Shown: in pieces, positions 4,816 through 8,115 of the stretch
How positions within the stretch are numbered: position 1 is the stretch's first letter
How the letters are laid out: each line of letters starts with the position of its first letter
DNA from: Thermococci archaeon
GTDB lineage: Archaea; Methanobacteriota_B; Thermococci; Methanofastidiosales; B48-G16
Assembly: GCA_030668905.1 (NCBI GenBank)
Contig: DAOVEQ010000034.1
Location: 1 to 8,115, forward strand
Direction: 5' to 3'
Length of the DNA stretch: 8,115 bases
The notes under the pieces: model-generated
What the model saw: the letters and a program-made list of their open reading frames with translations, nothing else
Told to the model about the DNA's origin: nothing
The model's database searches: none
Position numbers and translations under genes: made by a program

Positions 4816-5635
4816 CTTTTATAATCTTAGTATTATCTCTGCAGAGATTAAAAAGTGCTTGAAGATACTGCTGTGCTATCCCATGGAGTTAGTATTCTGG
4901 TGTATTTTTCCAATATTCTGGGCTGTGCCTTTTATATTTCAGGGGAATGCATTGGTCGGAGGGATGGAAAGTGAGGCTTTCTCGGATCTGACAGGAACTA
5001 CACAGTTCATGCCGTACATACTCATAGGTGCTGTCCTCAATACATACGTACTCTCTGCGTTGTATGGGATGAGCAATAGCCTGAGAGAGGAGTCTTACTG
5101 GGGCACTCTTGAATTAATACTTGGAAGTCCGTGTTCAAAAATACCTATACTCCTCGGCAAAGCGTTAAATGAAGCGGTAACATCAACATTGTTTGCCGTG
5201 ATGCAGATTTTTATCTGCATAATTATCTTTGGACTGGATGTAGCTGTAAACCAGATACTGCCAATAATGTTGATCGTGATCCTTTTGATGTTGGGTCTCT
5301 ATGGGCTATCAATAGCTTTAGCCGGTATTACAATACAGATAAAACAATCTCACAGTTTGATTCATACGATAGAATATTTGTTTTACCTATTTTCTCCTGT
5401 AAGGTACCCTGTAAATATAAACCCATGGATAAGAATGGTATCTCTCGTTATACCCTTAACATATGCTCTTACCGTGGTGAGAGGCATAATGCTTCTGGAT
5501 AAGAGTCTTATCAATCTCTGGCAAAATGTTGTAATACTGCTCGCTATAGATATAGGGCTAATTGTTCTTGGTTACTATATATTTTTTTATATTGAAAAGA
5601 GGGCAAGAAAATCTGGAATAATATCCATGTATTAG
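4808..5635 (+). CDS. ABC-2 type exporter permease, first subunit
   Basis: A 275-residue integral membrane protein of the ABC-2 family. Hydrophobic segments at about residues 27-46, 68-88, 118-142, 148-176, 184-200 and 239-262 give the usual six-helix plan, with the N-terminus and the basic C-terminal tail (EKRARKSG) predicted cytoplasmic. Between helices 2 and 3 lies the ABC-2 coupling segment REESYWGTLELILGSP (93-108), which docks on the ATPase. The second permease carries an equivalent RKEQWYGTLEQVFAAP, and both share LTGT plus IG in the second helix region, so the two are paralogs. They probably form a heterodimeric channel with two copies of the ATPase. Start chosen at 4808 from SD spacing; ATG 4802 is the alternative. 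The stop overlaps a GTG of the next gene by one base. Confidence 0.93.
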   Translation: MNSFYNLSIISAEIKKCLKILLCYPMELVFWCIFPIFWAVPFIFQGNALVGGMESEAFSDLTGTTQFMPYILIGAVLNTYVLSALYGMSNSLREESYWGTLELILGSPCSKIPILLGKALNEAVTSTLFAVMQIFICIIIFGLDVAVNQILPIMLIVILLMLGLYGLSIALAGITIQIKQSHSLIHTIEYLFYLFSPVRYPVNINPWIRMVSLVIPLTYALTVVRGIMLLDKSLINLWQNVVILLAIDIGLIVLGYYIFFYIEKRARKSGIISMY

Positions 5636-5643
5636 TGATAGAA

Positions 5644-6474
5644 ATGGAAATTAGACATTATTTAAGAGCGATGAACGCTGAGAATATAAAGGAGTGGAAG
5701 ATAGAATTAACATACAGGGTAGATTTTATTAGAGGGTTATTTGAGCCTTTGATATTTGTTCTTCCATTTATACTCTACGGAATAGCGATAGTCGGTGGAA
5801 AATACTCAGAAAACCTTGAAAAACTCACGGGGACAGGAGATCTGATAACATACACTGTAATCGGATATATATTCATGGGATTTCTTGAAACAGCTGTCTG
5901 GGGAATGGGATTTGCCTTAAGAAAAGAACAGTGGTACGGTACTCTGGAGCAGGTGTTCGCAGCACCCGTGCCACGATGGGTATATGTCATGGGTATGGCT
6001 CTACATTCTACCATACATCAGGGATTAATTATCCTCATGCAGTCTGTTATAATATATTTTATATTTGGTCTGGTACTCGATATAAGTGGGATCTTACCGT
6101 CGTTACTTATAATCGGGATAATGATGATCTCGCTGTATGGACTAGGGATACTTCTCTCTTCTCTGGTCCTTATATTCAAGGAGGGATGGATAATATCAGA
6201 GATACTGTATTCATTCATAATAATAGTTACCCCGATAGCGTATCCGCTAGCCGTATTGCCGTCCATACTCCAGAAGATCTCGATGTACATGCCCACAACC
6301 TATGGTATAACCACAATACGGCATTTTTTAATCGGTGAAGTCTCGACTTTCACAGTATTTGACGCTGTTTTACGGCTTTTGGTAATTGGTGCAGCATGGG
6401 TAATTTTCGGGCTCTTTATCTTCAATATTATCGATAAGAGAGTAAGAAATAAAGGAGAACTGGGGACGTACTGA
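5644..6474 (+). CDS. ABC-2 type exporter permease, second subunit
   Basis: A 276-residue ABC-2 membrane subunit, paralogous to the gene just upstream. Hydrophobic segments lie at about residues 33-51, 67-90, 117-142, 148-177, 183-208 and 240-262. The cytoplasmic coupling segment is RKEQWYGTLEQVFAAPVPRW (93-112), and the C-terminus is basic (DKRVRNKGE). Conserved prolines in the VTPIAYPLAVLP stretch (195-206) match the fifth helix of the family. The frame is also open from a GTG at 5635 overlapping the previous stop (TAGTG). I prefer the ATG at 5644 because GTGAT (5635-5639) precedes it at SD-like spacing, but the GTG cannot be excluded. It is the last gene of the exporter operon, and a new promoter follows 75 bases downstream. 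Confidence 0.93.
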   Translation: MEIRHYLRAMNAENIKEWKIELTYRVDFIRGLFEPLIFVLPFILYGIAIVGGKYSENLEKLTGTGDLITYTVIGYIFMGFLETAVWGMGFALRKEQWYGTLEQVFAAPVPRWVYVMGMALHSTIHQGLIILMQSVIIYFIFGLVLDISGILPSLLIIGIMMISLYGLGILLSSLVLIFKEGWIISEILYSFIIIVTPIAYPLAVLPSILQKISMYMPTTYGITTIRHFLIGEVSTFTVFDAVLRLLVIGAAWVIFGLFIFNIIDKRVRNKGELGTY

Positions 6475-6502
6475 TGCTTCCGAGAAGATAAAGGTAGTGA
6501 AG

Positions 6503-6547
6503 TTGGGATATCTAGAGAGGAGTTGATGATCCAGCCTCGCCTCCCAA
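6503..6547 (+). other. Structured intergenic segment after the exporter operon
   Basis: An outer perfect inverted repeat TTGGGA (6503-6508) / TCCCAA (6542-6547) encloses an inner GAGG (6517-6520) / CCTC (6535-6538) stem with a 14-base loop. The segment is more G+C-rich than its surroundings. The inner part holds GGAG (6519-6522) and TGATCCAGCC (6527-6536), which is complementary to the conserved 16S rRNA 3' end. No T-run follows at once, so it is not a classic terminator. It might mark the operon end or be a regulatory site upstream of the next promoter. Confidence 0.25.
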
Positions 6548-6560
6548 ACTTTTAAATATC
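6541..6560 (+). promoter_or_regulatory. Archaeal promoter of the hypothetical-truD operon
   Basis: CTCCCAAACTTTTAAATATC contains the BRE/TATA pattern. The C opening the box (6549) is 33 bases before the ATG at 6582, so the message should be leaderless. No SD is present between box and start. Confidence 0.6.
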
Positions 6561-6581
6561 TAGTTTGAGATAGTTTTAATA

Positions 6582-7055
6582 ATGAAAGACGTCATTGTCG
6601 GCGATATTGTAGAGATTCTCCAGAAGCTCCAGGAGAGAAAAAAAGAGATAATTAAAGAGGTAAAGGAAACCAGCGACTTTTACCAAGAACAGGAAAAACA
6701 AAAGACTTTGGTGAGGCAGCATTACGAGAAATTTTCACATCTGGAGGAGCTTCAGGGCTATTACACACAGATTATGTTCTGCAGACTCATATTTCTCGAT
6801 ATAAGAAATAGGACAATTTATCTTAAAAGAATGGAGAAGTACTGCGAAGGTATCCAGGATCTAAAACCTAAAGAGATCAAAAACATAAGGTACAATGACG
6901 AGTTTCAGGAGTATGTAATTCGCTCTAAAAAAGGAAAGAGATACGAGATATACGAAGATAATCTTAAATTTATATATCCAATGTTCTTTAAAGTACAGGA
7001 AACTGACGTAGCCTTCGATGGAGAGAAATTTATTGTCTATAAAATAGATGAATGA
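6582..7055 (+). CDS. Hypothetical protein with N-terminal coiled coil, coupled to truD
   Basis: A 157-residue protein I do not recognise. Residues about 5-60 are strongly charged and helical with heptad-like hydrophobic spacing (VEILQKLQERKKEIIKEVKE), suggesting a coiled coil or helical hairpin. A helical middle part with FCRLIFLDIRNRTIYLKRME (66-85) follows. The C-terminal half (about 97-157) looks like a small beta-rich domain, with alternating strands such as YVIRSKKGKRYEIYED and VAFDGEKFIVYKID. There are no membrane segments or cysteine clusters. It has its own leaderless promoter, and its stop overlaps the truD start in ATGA, so the two are co-translated. That suggests, without proving, a role in tRNA modification, translation or another RNA process. 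Confidence 0.85.
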   Translation: MKDVIVGDIVEILQKLQERKKEIIKEVKETSDFYQEQEKQKTLVRQHYEKFSHLEELQGYYTQIMFCRLIFLDIRNRTIYLKRMEKYCEGIQDLKPKEIKNIRYNDEFQEYVIRSKKGKRYEIYEDNLKFIYPMFFKVQETDVAFDGEKFIVYKIDE

Positions 7056-8115
7056 GTCCTATTCTGATTATGCCAACAATAAAACTTTATCCAGAAGATT
7101 TTTGTGTAGAAGAAGTAATTGAAATAAAACACAAAAAAAATGATTGTTTAGTTTTTACGCTGGAAAAAAAGAATGAGAATACGATAGATGCAATAAAGAA
7201 AATTGCAGGAATTTTAAATCTTCCTTTTAAAAATTTTGGTTATGCAGGATTGAAGGATAAAAATGCAGTTACAAGACAGAAAGTATCCGTTAAAGGTATC
7301 AGAAAAGAGGATCTGAAAATAGAGCTGGAAAACATAAAAATTTCAGAGATAGAAAGGGGGGATAGAATAAAAATAGGCGATCATCTGGGGAATAAATTCA
7401 AAGTAATTGTAAGGAATGTTAACGCAATAGAAGATATTGGAGAAGGATTCCCCAACTTTTTTGGAGAGCAGAGGCTCGGCGGTAATGAGAAAATAGGACA
7501 CGAGATACTAAAAGGTGATTATGAAAGAGCTGTAAAAAATCTTTTGATGAAAGAAGGTATGGAAAAAGAGATAGAGAACGAAGAATTTAATAAACTTCTT
7601 GAAAAATATCCAAATACTTACGAAAAAAGGATTCTAAAGTTTTTAATTCGTAAAAAGGATTATTTAAAAGCTTTAAAGTCACTCCCTTCCGATATTTTAA
7701 CTTTGTACATCCACGCATATCAGAGCTTTATCTTTAATGAATTGCTAAAAAAGAGGCTTGAAACTTTGGATCTTTGGGAAATAGAGATAGGAGACATAAT
7801 TTGCAGTGAGAAATTTGAAAAGAAAGCTTACGTAAAGGTGAACTCTTCGAATATAGAAGAAGTACGAGAAAAGAGATACGCACCTGTTCTTCCCATAATA
7901 GGATACAGAACAAGAATTTACGGAAAAACAAAAAAAGATCTGGATTCGTTATTAGAAAGAGAAAACATAAAAATGGAAAATTTCAAAATAAAATCAATAC
8001 CATTTTTGAGTTCGAGAGGCACCTATAGAGAAATAATAGGAAGATACGAGAATTTTAATTGGAAATTAGAGGATAATACACTTTTTTGCGAGTTTTTTCT
8101 CCCGAAGGGAGAGTA
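7052..8115 (+). CDS. truD: tRNA pseudouridine(13) synthase TruD (partial, last residues off the window)
   Basis: TruD converts U13 of tRNAs (and U35 of some tRNA-Tyr precursors) to pseudouridine. The frame is open for 354 codons from the ATG at 7052 to the edge and ends FFLPKGEY, which in relatives is followed by only about 10-15 more residues, so the gene is nearly complete. The N-terminal YPEDFCVEEV matches the family start. The catalytic aspartate is Asp69 in GYAGLKDKNAVTRQ (63-76), followed by the NFFGEQRLGG motif (135-144) and the archaeal HAYQSFIFN segment. In the second motif Leu142 replaces the usual Phe of QRFG. Met7 (ATG 7070) is an alternative start. It overlaps the preceding hypothetical gene by four bases (ATGA) and has no SD of its own, indicating translation by coupling. 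Family assignment is very secure. Confidence 0.96.
   Translation, partial: MSPILIMPTIKLYPEDFCVEEVIEIKHKKNDCLVFTLEKKNENTIDAIKKIAGILNLPFKNFGYAGLKDKNAVTRQKVSVKGIRKEDLKIELENIKISEIERGDRIKIGDHLGNKFKVIVRNVNAIEDIGEGFPNFFGEQRLGGNEKIGHEILKGDYERAVKNLLMKEGMEKEIENEEFNKLLEKYPNTYEKRILKFLIRKKDYLKALKSLPSDILTLYIHAYQSFIFNELLKKRLETLDLWEIEIGDIICSEKFEKKAYVKVNSSNIEEVREKRYAPVLPIIGYRTRIYGKTKKDLDSLLERENIKMENFKIKSIPFLSSRGTYREIIGRYENFNWKLEDNTLFCEFFLPKGE

Noticed and set aside
5931..6338. A 135-codon plus-strand ORF inside the second permease.
   Set aside because: It lies in another frame of a well-supported membrane protein gene, has no family features, and its composition is that of a shadow frame.
6508..6563. An 8-base direct repeat ATATCTAG at 6508-6515 and 6556-6563.
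   Set aside because: Only two short A+T-rich copies, one of them within the TATA region; not enough for an operator or attachment site.

Overview
The window reads as chromosomal DNA of an A+T-rich archaeon. Most genes are preceded by a purine-rich BRE plus TATA-like box (AAACTTTTATA / AAACCTTTTTA). Counting from the C that opens the box, four of these lie 29 to 34 bases before an ATG, the geometry expected of leaderless archaeal transcripts. Genes inside operons instead carry GGAG/GGTGAT-type Shine-Dalgarno (SD) sites. The gene content (PRC-barrel protein, archaeal-looking TruD, COG1237 hydrolase) also fits archaea, probably a euryarchaeal-type lineage, but I cannot name the taxon. No rRNA, tRNA, CRISPR array, transposase or integrase is visible.

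Layout. Bases 1-656 (minus strand) hold the first 218 codons of a bacterial-type S-adenosylmethionine synthetase (metK), cut by the window edge. A divergent promoter region (657-786) separates it from a PRC-barrel protein (787-1071) and a class I SAM-dependent methyltransferase (1125-1898). Next come a 12-codon mini-ORF with a strong SD, a small membrane-anchored hypothetical protein (2026-2262) and, coupled to it, a short COG1237 metallo-beta-lactamase-fold hydrolase (2264-2905). A separate leaderless gene (2953-3693) encodes an OB-fold joined to a Zc3h12a/NYN-type PIN-like RNase domain. Bases 3838-6474 form a three-gene ABC-2 exporter operon: one ATPase and two paralogous permeases. The last transcription unit has an unrecognised coiled-coil protein (6582-7055) overlapping the tRNA pseudouridine-13 synthase gene truD (7052 to the right edge) by four bases.

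How it fits together. MetK makes the SAM used by enzymes such as the neighbouring methyltransferase, but the two are divergent and a specific link is not shown. The ABC operon is a self-contained exporter. Its leader is the most unusual regulatory stretch: a predicted leaderless three-codon ORF (ATG AGT GCC TGA) overlaps the left arm of a 6-bp hairpin followed by seven T, upstream of the real ATPase start. This looks like a translation-sensitive attenuator. The other main candidates for novelty are the OB-fold/NYN RNase fusion and the hypothetical protein coupled to truD.
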